Source: an uncultured Myxococcales bacterium (lineage in GTDB: Bacteria; Myxococcota_A; UBA9042). Taken from it: DNA of 49,354 nucleotides. Location: NCBI GenBank assembly GCA_903896545.1, contig CAITYF010000033.1:1-49354 (forward strand). The letters run 5' to 3'. Position 1 is the first letter of the stretch. Every line of letters begins with the position of its first letter. The translations under genes and the position numbers were made by a program. Below the pieces are notes generated by a model. That model was not told where the DNA came from and did no database searches. It was given only the letters and a program-made list of their open reading frames with translations. This document shows positions 24,911 to 34,686 of this stretch, in pieces.

Positions 24911-26345
24911 CCGCGTTGATCGCAAAGTAGTTGAAGTCCTTACCGGTCGAGTAGTCGATCGCGCGGAACTCAATGGCAGCGTCCGGCCGACGTTTGACCA
25001 GCACGTAGCCGTAGTTGACGCCACCGCTCAGCGGCGCGCCACCGTTGCCAACGACGACTTCATGCGTGTCAGGTTTGTACGAGTAAGTATGCGTGTGGCC
25101 GACCAACCGCAGCGTCACCGGGTATTTCTTGATGATCAACTCGCTAGGTTTGACGCCCGGCGCCGTGTTCGCCGCAACCGGCTCGTGGCGCACGACGAAC
25201 GTGTACGTCGTCGGCTTGGCGAGCTCGGTATCGAGCCAAATGGCCTGCTCGTTGTCCCACGCGTTGGCCGCAACGAAGACGAATTTCGCCGTCCAGCTGT
25301 TGTCCTCCGCATGGACGTGAAACGCGTACCACGAGTGGTCAAAGCCCAGCGGCTCGACCATCTTGGTCATGTAGGCCGTGTAATTTTTGGTGAAGCCGTC
25401 CTTGCCCGAACTGCCACAGTTCGACGTCGTGGCGCCGGTGCATTCGTGGTTGCCCAACGCCGGGAGGCGCAATCCCGTGTAGGCGGCGGCGGAACCGAGG
25501 TAGAGGTCCAACTGCGGCACAGCCTGCGTGCCATTTGCTTTGGCGAAGATGTAATCGCCCGTCGTAATGGCGAATGGCGCACCGCTGCCTTCCACGCCTT
25601 GCCAAATCTTCTTGGCAATGGCCGCGGGATACCCTGCCGTGTCTTCGATCAAGGCGGGACGCGTGTCGCCGACGATGGCAAAGAACAACTCCGGAACGGC
25701 GCCACCGGCGGGAGTGAGCGAGCCGGGCGCGATGTCGAGCAGTTGCACGTCCGGCGCCGAGGTGTCCGGCTCACTGGTGGCATCGCTCACGTCGCATGCA
25801 TTGTCGGGCACGAACGCCACGCACTTGCACGCAGCGCGGTCGCACACCCAACTGTTGAAGCAACCGTTCGGCTGGCAATTGGACGCGCCGCTGCAGCCTT
25901 TGCAACAGCTGGGCGTGTCGGGACCGTCGTAACCACAGGTGCCGGGTACTGCAGTGTCGACGGGCTGAACATCCGGGTCCGCGGCGGTGCACGCTTCGCC
26001 TTCTGGTACACACGCCTTGACCGACTCGCCGGATTCCGTGATCAGCGCCTTGCAGACCAGAGCGCCGCCGCACGGGCTGTTGGTACAGTCGACGGCGCAG
26101 TAGGTGTCAGCGGCGAATTGGACGCACCAGCCGGAACCACAGTCAGCGCGCTGGACGCAAGGTTCGCAGGTGAAGTTCGCCGGCGCGATGACGGCGTCGG
26201 TGCCGTTCGACTCGACGATTTCGACCGAAGTCTCGACCGCCAAGTCCGTCTGCGCGCAACCGACGGTGAGCACGAGCGCAAAGGCGAACGGAGCAACGAC
26301 GCGCAAGCTCAAGTGACTGAAACTGAAAGTGAAGAGACCGAGCAT
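24891..26345 (-). CDS. Lipoprotein metallophosphoesterase with Cys-rich N-terminal region
   Basis: The protein has 484 residues. The signal peptide ends LVLTVGC (lipobox Cys about 30). Residues about 60-190 hold more than 20 Cys residues in short EGF-like spacing (CEPCVQRADCGSGWC, CCKGCSGASNCQPNGC). Residues about 220-475 are a calcineurin-like phosphoesterase with the metal-ligand series IVGDTRP, TTGDYIF, LGNHEC, VRHEP and GHTHTY. It probably cleaves phosphate esters outside the inner membrane; purple acid phosphatase-like or nuclease-like activity cannot be separated by eye. The ATG at 26345 is chosen because the signal peptide follows. The CBM9 lipoprotein gene overlaps its end by 20 bases. 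Confidence 0.84.
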   Translation of the reverse strand: MLGLFTFSFSHLSLRVVAPFAFALVLTVGCAQTDLAVETSVEIVESNGTDAVIAPANFTCEPCVQRADCGSGWCVQFAADTYCAVDCTNSPCGGALVCKALITESGESVKACVPEGEACTAADPDVQPVDTAVPGTCGYDGPDTPSCCKGCSGASNCQPNGCFNSWVCDRAACKCVAFVPDNACDVSDATSEPDTSAPDVQLLDIAPGSLTPAGGAVPELFFAIVGDTRPALIEDTAGYPAAIAKKIWQGVEGSGAPFAITTGDYIFAKANGTQAVPQLDLYLGSAAAYTGLRLPALGNHECTGATTSNCGSSGKDGFTKNYTAYMTKMVEPLGFDHSWYAFHVHAEDNSWTAKFVFVAANAWDNEQAIWLDTELAKPTTYTFVVRHEPVAANTAPGVKPSELIIKKYPVTLRLVGHTHTYSYKPDTHEVVVGNGGAPLSGGVNYGYVLVKRRPDAAIEFRAIDYSTGKDFNYFAINADGSPAP

Positions 26346-26441
26346 GCTGACCCAACGGCGACGCGCACCGAAGGGCCAGCATACGGTCTGCACGGATGTG
26401 CCGCAAGAATCCACCAGTGCGCCAAGTTGCGCTTTGGTGTA

Positions 26442-26969
26442 CTAACCCGCCGGACGCAGCACTTCGACTTCCAGATCGACTTCGATCTCGTCGCCGACGA
26501 CCGCGCCACCGGTTTCCAGAAGCTGGTTCCACACGAGGTCGAATTCCTTGCGCGACAGCTTGGTGTGCGCGCTGAAGCCAAGGCGTTGGTTGCCCCACGG
26601 ATCTTTGCCTTCCCCGCTCGCTTCCGCGGTGAGGACGATGGCCTTGGTCGTGCCGCGAATCGTCAGATCACCCGCGACGGTCAGCGCGTCGCCCGTGACC
26701 TTGACGCCGGTCGAGACGAACGTGATGGACGGGAATTCGGCAACGTTCAGGAAATCCGCCGAGCGCAGGTGGGTGTCACGGTCCGCGATGCCGGTATCAA
26801 TGCTCGCCGCGTCGATCGTCACGCTGGCTTTGGCCGTGCCGAACTGACCCGGCGTGGCTTCCAACGAACCCTCCCACTTGCTGAAATGCCCGCGCACCTT
26901 GGCAAACATCATGTGCCGAACGCGAAAGGAGATGCTGGAGTGACCGATATCGAATTGCCAGGATGCCAT
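26442..26969 (-). CDS. YceI-family lipocalin-like protein, cytoplasmic form
   Basis: The protein has 175 residues. It shows the complete YceI pattern: WQFDIGHSSISFRVRHMMFAKVRGHFSKWEG, DAASIDTGIADRDTHLRSADFLNVAEFPSITF and DLTIRGTTKAI. YceI proteins form a beta barrel that binds long hydrophobic molecules such as polyisoprenoids. Unlike the E. coli protein this one has no signal peptide, so it should stay in the cytoplasm. ATG 26969 has a strong GGAGG 8 bases upstream; a 30-residue upstream extension would cover the promoter region. A candidate promoter lies about 45 bases upstream, and the gene is divergent from uvrA. Confidence 0.9.
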   Translation of the reverse strand: MASWQFDIGHSSISFRVRHMMFAKVRGHFSKWEGSLEATPGQFGTAKASVTIDAASIDTGIADRDTHLRSADFLNVAEFPSITFVSTGVKVTGDALTVAGDLTIRGTTKAIVLTAEASGEGKDPWGNQRLGFSAHTKLSRKEFDLVWNQLLETGGAVVGDEIEVDLEVEVLRPAG

Positions 26970-27012
26970 GAAAGATTCCTCCGGTTGGGGCCGCGCGTGC
27001 GGCGTTGAAGAC

Positions 27013-27040
27013 AAGGTAGCATTGGGCAGTTCGGAAACAA
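27013..27040 (-). promoter_or_regulatory. Candidate promoter for the YceI gene
   Basis: On the minus strand TTGTTT and TACCTT are 16 bases apart, with TGC just before the -10. This is the same TGC-TAnCTT pattern seen ahead of the kinase gene at 3032. Confidence 0.42.
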
Positions 27041-27204
27041 GAAGGTAAAACAGCGCCACATCGTTTCTCTACAGAAACAATCAAAACGACGCCGCTCAAC
27101 GCTGGCGGGCGTAAGGTCTCCCGCGCTTCGACCACCTCGTGGCGAATCGTTGCTGCCTTTCGTGCATCTTGCTCAGGTCCTAGTCGGCTCGCGACGAATC
27201 ATCA

Positions 27205-27221
27205 CTGGACAAACGTTCAGT
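27205..27221 (+). promoter_or_regulatory. Candidate LexA (SOS) box upstream of uvrA
   Basis: The sequence CTGGACAAACGTTCAGT contains CTG(G/A)AC-N4-GTTCAG, an inverted repeat with one mismatch. It matches 11 of 12 positions of the Gram-positive LexA core GAAC-N4-GTTC. By my alignment it also keeps 13 of 17 positions of the Myxococcus LexA consensus as I remember it. It overlaps the candidate uvrA promoter, where a repressor would block transcription. uvrA is a classic SOS gene. Confidence 0.55.
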
Positions 27222-27234
27222 ATTTTAGCACAAT
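27206..27234 (+). promoter_or_regulatory. Candidate uvrA promoter
   Basis: TGGACA and CACAAT are 17 bases apart. The -35 element lies inside the candidate LexA box. The start codon is 34 bases downstream of the -10. Confidence 0.45.
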
Positions 27235-27268
27235 CACAGGCCGCCTTACCCTTCTGCGCGAGAAATTC

Positions 27269-30151
<2,883 letters not shown>

Positions 30152-30593
30152 ATGCGGTGTGGGCGCAGTTCCGGCTTCGCCGGGGACCTCCGCCCCCAAG
30201 TTTGACCTCCTATGAGTCCACATACGCGCCTCCGCGGCGTTGGGGCTATCAATCGCCGGCACAGGTCGCGCGTGAAGACGTACGGAGAAGCTCAGTCTGG
30301 GCGGGAAGTTCAGGCGGCGGCCCCGGTGGGCGTGACTACGCGCGACCGTACTCACGCGGGAAGCGCCCTCACTTGCCTCCCGTGCGAGTTCACTTGCCGC
30401 CAAAGCGAGGCCACTTGGCGTCCGTGTCGGCTCGCTTGAACGTCGCGCGAGCCCGCACAACTGCTGAGCGCCCTCGCTTGCCCATCGCGCGAACCCACTT
30501 GAAGAACGCGCGACCTCGCAATTTTCTTGCGCGCCGTCACACCCGTCGCAAGATCGTCCCGTCGCGGCGCACGATGCCGCAAGGGAGAGTGTC
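30152..30593. other. Intergenic stretch after uvrA
   Basis: The 442 bases between uvrA and the small coiled-coil gene hold no convincing gene. A small hairpin CCGGC-TTC-GCCGG (30171-30183) follows uvrA without a T-run. The right half is a degenerate 21-bp tandem repeat listed separately. Open frames crossing it are Arg/Pro-rich and run into the next gene in the wrong frame. Confidence 0.6.
30343..30552 (+). repeat. Degenerate tandem repeat, about ten units of 21 bp
   Basis: Units of exactly 21 bases can be laid out from 30343 with a core like CG(A/C)-CCT-C(A/G)C-TTG, then a variable part ending GCG or AAG. Read in the forward frame each unit gives seven residues beginning with Arg: RPYSRGK, RPHLPPV, RVHLPPK, RGHLASV, SARLNVA, RARTTAE, RPRLPIA, RTHLKNA, RPRNFLA, RRHTRRK. 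The period is regular but unit identity is low, so this is an old array. The frame that carries it does not look like a real gene, yet preserved multiples of three leave a lost peptide repeat possible. Confidence 0.6.
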
Positions 30594-30914
30594 ATGGCTA
30601 ACAAGTCCCGTTCAATTGCCTCTGAGCTCGAGTCCTTCCGCCGCGTGGGTGCGGCGGCGGCGGCCAACAAGGCAAAACTGCCCAAGGAGTCCGTGGCGAT
30701 CGCCGCGGACTTGGCCAAGCGCAGCGCCGCCGGCCAGAAGCTGAATTCCGAACAGGAGCGGCTGAAGGCCGAGCTGAGGAAGACCACCGCCGCGCTCAAC
30801 GCCGAGCTGCGCGCGGGTAAGTTGGCGCGCACCAAGATCCTGCGGCTCGCGGAAGTGGTGTTTGGCTCGAACGCGCCGGAACTGGTTGAGTTCCGTGGCG
30901 CGGGCGAGGCGTAG
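30594..30914 (+). CDS. Small Ala/Lys/Glu-rich helical protein, hypothetical
   Basis: The protein has 106 residues with no recognised domain. A GGGAG site lies just before the ATG, which supports translation. From about 30 to 85 the sequence is strongly helical with heptad-like spacing (LAKRSAAGQKLNSEQERLKAELRKTTAALNAELRAGKL), which suggests a coiled coil. It ends in LVEFRGAGEA. There is no signal peptide or membrane segment. It could be a structural or DNA-associated protein, but nothing proves it. The downstream gene is convergent. Confidence 0.6.
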   Translation: MANKSRSIASELESFRRVGAAAAANKAKLPKESVAIAADLAKRSAAGQKLNSEQERLKAELRKTTAALNAELRAGKLARTKILRLAEVVFGSNAPELVEFRGAGEA

Positions 30915-30928
30915 GTTCCAGCGCGGCA

Positions 30929-30981
30929 GCGGTCCGGGCGCCCGGAAGGGCAAGACGTGCGCCCCGAGGCGTCCGGACCGC
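30929..30981. repeat. Long inverted repeat between convergent genes
   Basis: GCGGTCCGG (30929-30937) pairs perfectly with CCGGACCGC (30973-30981). The loop contains part of a second, overlapping perfect palindrome TCCGGGCGCCCGGA (30933-30946), so two alternative hairpins are possible. It lies in the 234-base spacer between two convergent genes and could work as a two-way terminator, although there is no T-run. Confidence 0.45.
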
Positions 30982-31148
30982 AGCGCCGTCTGGCTGTGCG
31001 AGCGCGCTTGCAGACTTCAGCGTTCCGAAACCTGCGCCTGCTGGCCGATGGCCCCGCAGGGTTCCTAGAAGTGGCGCGGGAAGTAGCGACGCAAGCGTCC
31101 CATTCCGACCCGCTTGCTCACGCGCGCGGTTCCATGTGACTCCCAGAG

Positions 31149-31517
31149 CTACTTCCGCTTCTTGGCAAGTTTCGCCCGCTCCGCGCGGTCGGCCGCGTCG
31201 ATCGCCTCGCGGCACCACTGCAAAAGCAGGCCGTCGTCGCCCATCACGTCGTCGGGGATCGCGTAGTACGGCATCGTGATGTTCTTGCCGACGCGCGACG
31301 GAATGATGCCAGGAACCCACGGACCGATGCCGTAGGTGGCGAATTTCGGCGCATTCTCGTCGTCAGCGCGCAGCATGAAGCTGCCTTCCGCGTAACAGGC
31401 GAACATCTTGCCGTCAAACCAGAAGCCGGCGCCGCCAAACATGCGCTTGTAGCGAATCGGCCCCAAGTCGGCGACGCGTTCGGCAAAATCGGCGAGGTCC
31501 CGTTCGTCGATGGCCAT
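31149..31517 (-). CDS. TfoX N-terminal domain protein
   Basis: The 122-residue protein matches the TfoX/Sxy N-terminal family: RVADLGPIRYKRMFGGAGFWFDGKMFACYAEGSFMLRAD, then PYYAIPDDVMGDD near the C-terminus. In gammaproteobacteria full-length TfoX activates competence genes; stand-alone N-domains are widespread and of unknown role. A Lys-rich tail ends the protein. The start is 2 bases after the HAD gene's stop and its AGGAG site lies inside that gene's last codons, so the two are co-translated. Confidence 0.88.
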   Translation of the reverse strand: MAIDERDLADFAERVADLGPIRYKRMFGGAGFWFDGKMFACYAEGSFMLRADDENAPKFATYGIGPWVPGIIPSRVGKNITMPYYAIPDDVMGDDGLLLQWCREAIDAADRAERAKLAKKRK

Positions 31518-31519
31518 GA

Positions 31520-32209
31520 TTACGCTCCTTTCAGCACGTCCAGTGCGAGCGGATCGGTCAAGTCACGCACAACCCAGCGCGCGCCGGTCGCCTGCAGCGC
31601 GTCAAAGCGCACCGGCCCGGTCGCGACAGCCAGACACTCGGCACCGATCGCGTGCGCGGCCAGCACGTCCCGCGGCGTATCGCCAATGACAAGAATCGCG
31701 CAGTCTTCCAACCGCGTGGCCAGACGCTCAGCGCCACGGCGCGCACCGGCTGCGAGCAGTTCCGCGCGATCCTCGTGGTCGCAGCCAAAACCGCCAAAAT
31801 CGAAGCGCGCAAACAGGCCCATCGCGCCCAGCTTGATCTCCGCGCCGCGCCGCGTGTTGCCGGTGCCCAGACCAATCGCGCTGACGGGTCGCGCCGAGGC
31901 GGTATCCAGCGCTTGCACAACGCCCGCGAGAATCCGCGCGTCCGTCGACGTGGCCATCTCGTGCGGCAGCCGCGACAGGTAGGTCTCCAGCACGTGGTCG
32001 ATCTGCGTGTCGTCGTCCGCGGCGTCGATCGCGCGCAACGCTTTGCGGATGATGGCGCGGTCGGTCATGCCGCCAAGCGAGAAACTATCGCAGGCGTCGC
32101 GGCGGCCGTGCGTCTGATCGAAAGCCCAGCCCATCGCGCGCGTGCCGGCGCCGCCGGTGGAGACGAGCGTGCCGTCGATGTCGAAGAGGAAGATCGTGGG
32201 GCGGTGCAT
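31520..32209 (-). CDS. HAD-superfamily hydrolase
   Basis: The protein has 229 residues. Motif I is FDIDGTLVST with the nucleophile Asp, motif II is near GLGTGNTRRGAEIKL (Thr/Gly after strand 2), and motif IV is VIGDTPRDVLAA. A helical cap lies between motif I and about residue 100. This is the phosphoglycolate phosphatase-like (Gph) layout, with a phosphate ester as likely substrate in the cytoplasm. The ATG at 32209 has GAGG 4 bases upstream and puts motif I at the N-terminus as expected; an upstream start at 32236 adds a non-conserved leader. TfoX-N follows as the second gene. Confidence 0.88.
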   Translation of the reverse strand: MHRPTIFLFDIDGTLVSTGGAGTRAMGWAFDQTHGRRDACDSFSLGGMTDRAIIRKALRAIDAADDDTQIDHVLETYLSRLPHEMATSTDARILAGVVQALDTASARPVSAIGLGTGNTRRGAEIKLGAMGLFARFDFGGFGCDHEDRAELLAAGARRGAERLATRLEDCAILVIGDTPRDVLAAHAIGAECLAVATGPVRFDALQATGARWVVRDLTDPLALDVLKGA

Positions 32210-32361
32210 GGAACCTCGTGCGCGGGGTAGTAGCACGGCGGGCGAAGTTCGTCAGCAGGAAGGTGAGAATGGTACGGAGTTGCTGCGGGGGCGGCGGTCA
32301 TGGTCCACACGAGAGCCGCTGTCACTTGTCACGCCGCCCACAATGTGGTGCGCTTGCCCTC

Positions 32362-33273
32362 ATGAAGATCCTCTCCTTCCTCGTTCTCCTCCTACCCCTT
32401 GCCTGCGCCGCGCCGCAGCGCGCCGACGACAACACGCTGACTGAAGACGAACGCGCGCTCCTCGCAAGCCAAGGGATTTCCGCGGCTGACCTGCACTGCA
32501 ACAGCCAGCGCACCTGGAATCCGACTTTGCGGGCGGAAGCCAAGGCGGGCGCCCAGGCGATGCTGACGGACCTCACCGCGTTGGGCGTGACGATTCCGCC
32601 AGGGCTGAACGACGCGAGTCGGAAAGTGCTGGCCGACGCGCTGAGCTGGCGGATGGTGCGGGCGACCATCGTGGACGGCAATCAGAACAACCTGGGCGTA
32701 ATCGAGGTCAAGGGCGTGAAGACCCAGGATGGTAAGCCGCTTTTGCTGTTTCGCAGTGGCTTTACGCCGCGACCGGGACAGGCGGATTCGTGCCTCGCCA
32801 GCCTCTTGCAAGCGGGCGTCAGGCACGGCGTGAACCTGTACCAAGGGCCGATGCCGACGGCGGATTTGGCGGAAGCGGAGGCGAAGGCGTTCACGCTAGC
32901 GTTCGGCACCTACTACAACGTGCAGAACGACGCGGAGCTAGCGAGTTGGCGCGACGAGCTGCGCGACGATCCGGCGGCGGTGCAAAAGGCGATGGAGTCG
33001 GTCGCGCGCGTCATTCGCGACGTCGTACTGCAGCGCGGCGAGCGCGCTCCGCCGCAAGGCCACGTCGCGCTGCACTGCGGCGGCGGGATGCACCGGACCG
33101 GGATGGTCGTCGGCGTCCTGGAGCGCTGTTGGAACGGCGCGCCGCAAGAAGTCTGGGAGCGCGCCTATCGTCGGCACGTCGCGTGGCAAAGCGACGCGCA
33201 ACCCGGCGGCTTTGAGGCGGCGAATGTGGCGTTCATCGCCGGTTTTGACTGCAGCCTGCTGAAGAATCGTTAG
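32362..33273 (+). CDS. Lipoprotein protein-tyrosine-phosphatase-like (CX5R) protein
   Basis: The protein has 303 residues. The signal ends LPLAC (Cys15), a lipobox. The catalytic P-loop is HCGGGMHRTG, with Cys239 and Arg245 in the CX5R pattern of dual-specificity and Siw14-like phosphatases. Upstream RSGFTPRPGQADSCLASLLQAGVRHGVNLYQG fits the entry strand of that family. A general-acid Asp cannot be placed with certainty. Family members remove phosphate from Tyr/Ser/Thr or from inositol phosphates; here the enzyme would sit outside the cytoplasm, which is uncommon. No strong ribosome binding site is seen at the ATG. The CAP lipoprotein gene follows after 79 bases with its own promoter. Confidence 0.78.
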   Translation: MKILSFLVLLLPLACAAPQRADDNTLTEDERALLASQGISAADLHCNSQRTWNPTLRAEAKAGAQAMLTDLTALGVTIPPGLNDASRKVLADALSWRMVRATIVDGNQNNLGVIEVKGVKTQDGKPLLLFRSGFTPRPGQADSCLASLLQAGVRHGVNLYQGPMPTADLAEAEAKAFTLAFGTYYNVQNDAELASWRDELRDDPAAVQKAMESVARVIRDVVLQRGERAPPQGHVALHCGGGMHRTGMVVGVLERCWNGAPQEVWERAYRRHVAWQSDAQPGGFEAANVAFIAGFDCSLLKNR

Positions 33274-33301
33274 CTCGACCTGCGCGTCGCGTCGTTTCGC
33301 G

Positions 33302-33330
33302 TTGAAACCGCCGACCAAGCGTCGTAACGT
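33302..33330 (+). promoter_or_regulatory. Candidate promoter for the CAP-domain lipoprotein
   Basis: TTGAAA and TAACGT are separated by exactly 17 bases. The ATG is 23 bases after the -10, leaving a short leader that holds GGAGG. Confidence 0.55.
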
Positions 33331-33352
33331 CCGCGCCTGCTTTGGAGGCCCG

Positions 33353-34672
33353 ATGCGGCGTTTCTTGCTCACAGCTCTGCTCTTTTTCACCGCTTGCGGC
33401 ACATCCACCGGCAGCGGCGGCACCAATCTCGACATCTCACCCAAGCCTGGCTTGTGGCAGGGTCAGGACCTTTCATTTCGCCTCGTCGGCGGGAAAATCA
33501 CCGACCTGACCCTCGCGCCGCACGCTTGCACCGGCGCGCAAAGTTGCAACGGCAGCATTTCCGGCGCCCTCGCGGGCGAATGGCCGTCCACCACCTACTT
33601 CAAGGCAACGCCGACGGCGGGCACCGTCTCGGGCAGCTTCTACAGCAACACGAACATCGCCGGCACGCTGCAGGTCTCCACCGGACCGTGCTGCACGGTG
33701 ATCGCGGCGTGGACCGCCGTGTGGGTGGGCGACGACGACGCGGGAATCAGCGGCGACGCGAGCACGGTCGATGGCGGCGGCACGAACGACTCCTCAGCGG
33801 GCGGCAGCACGTGGAACGGCGCGTCGTTCGGCACGATCCACCCTGGACCGTCGCGCAGTGATCCGTCGCCCGCCGCCCACAGCTGCTTCACGACGGACCA
33901 ACAGCAGGCCGTCGATCTGCTCAACGACTTCCGCAACGCGGTCGGTGCCCCGGTCGTGGACGGCGATTGCGCGCTCGCCAAGGCGTCCAAGGCGCACGCG
34001 GACTTCTACGTCGGGCACATTGCGCAATACAACAAGAGTGGCCTGAGCCCGCACAACGAGGATGAGACGTACGGCGCAGGCTTCACCGGCGTCAACTTCT
34101 GGGACCGCGACTCCACCGCAGGCTTCACAGGGCAGCCGTCGGGCGAAGTCATCGCGTTCATCGGCACGCCTGGACCGGCGCTGCAGGGCTGGATCGACAC
34201 CGTTTACCACCGCCTGCCGCTCCTCAGCCCAACCACGCAGCTGATCGGCTACGGCGCCAAGAAGTCGGGCGGCACGGCGACGGACGTCATCGATACGTCC
34301 GCGCGCAACGCGTTGAAGACCGATCCGGTCATCGTCTGGCCGTGGCCGGGGCAAACCAACGTCGCGTCGTCGTGGAACGGTCTGGAAGGTCCGACGCCGC
34401 CGTCGCCGCCAGGTGGTTTTCCATCGGGACCGGTCATCACGGCGCAATTCTGGAAGACGACGCCCATTTCCGCCCACGAACTGACCGACGAAAATGGCAC
34501 CGCGGTCGCCCACACGTGGCTGGACCAGAAGACCGACGCGAACCTGAAGAATCTGGCGCCGGAAACTGTCGCGCTCTACGCCAACAAGCCGCTGTCGGCG
34601 GGCACGTACTCCGTCAAGCTGACGACGACCGCCGGCGACGTACTGGCGTGGCGATTCTCCGTCGGCCAGTAG
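33353..34672 (+). CDS. CAP (SCP-like) domain lipoprotein
   Basis: The protein has 439 residues. A short hydrophobic signal ends FFTAC, then Gly/Ser-rich sequence. Residues about 20-150 are a beta-rich region, followed by a Ser/Gly linker. The CAP domain is at about 180-300: QQQAVDLLNDFRNAVGAPVVDGDCALAKASKAHADFYVGH, SPHNEDETYGAGFTGVNFWDRD and HRLPLLSPTTQLIGYG carry the usual His/Glu cavity residues. A last segment to 439 looks Ig-like. CAP proteins are secreted and bind lipids or act in defence in eukaryotes; bacterial roles are mostly unknown. The ATG at 33353 follows GGAGG by 4 bases. The gene is convergent with the giant lipoprotein gene, 14 bases apart. Confidence 0.85.
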   Translation: MRRFLLTALLFFTACGTSTGSGGTNLDISPKPGLWQGQDLSFRLVGGKITDLTLAPHACTGAQSCNGSISGALAGEWPSTTYFKATPTAGTVSGSFYSNTNIAGTLQVSTGPCCTVIAAWTAVWVGDDDAGISGDASTVDGGGTNDSSAGGSTWNGASFGTIHPGPSRSDPSPAAHSCFTTDQQQAVDLLNDFRNAVGAPVVDGDCALAKASKAHADFYVGHIAQYNKSGLSPHNEDETYGAGFTGVNFWDRDSTAGFTGQPSGEVIAFIGTPGPALQGWIDTVYHRLPLLSPTTQLIGYGAKKSGGTATDVIDTSARNALKTDPVIVWPWPGQTNVASSWNGLEGPTPPSPPGGFPSGPVITAQFWKTTPISAHELTDENGTAVAHTWLDQKTDANLKNLAPETVALYANKPLSAGTYSVKLTTTAGDVLAWRFSVGQ

Positions 34673-34686
34673 AACCAGCAGGCGCG

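Noticed and set aside
24630..27008. A 792-codon open frame on the plus strand
   Set aside because: It covers three convincing minus-strand genes (CBM9-like, metallophosphoesterase, YceI). Its own translation shows no family motif and is very Arg-rich.
30343..30552. CRISPR array
   Set aside because: The units are contiguous 21-base degenerate repeats without unique spacers, and no cas gene is nearby.
30157..30744. Arg/Pro-rich open frame through the 21-bp repeat
   Set aside because: It overlaps the start of the better supported small coiled-coil gene in another frame and lacks a clear start signal. Kept only as a repeat observation.
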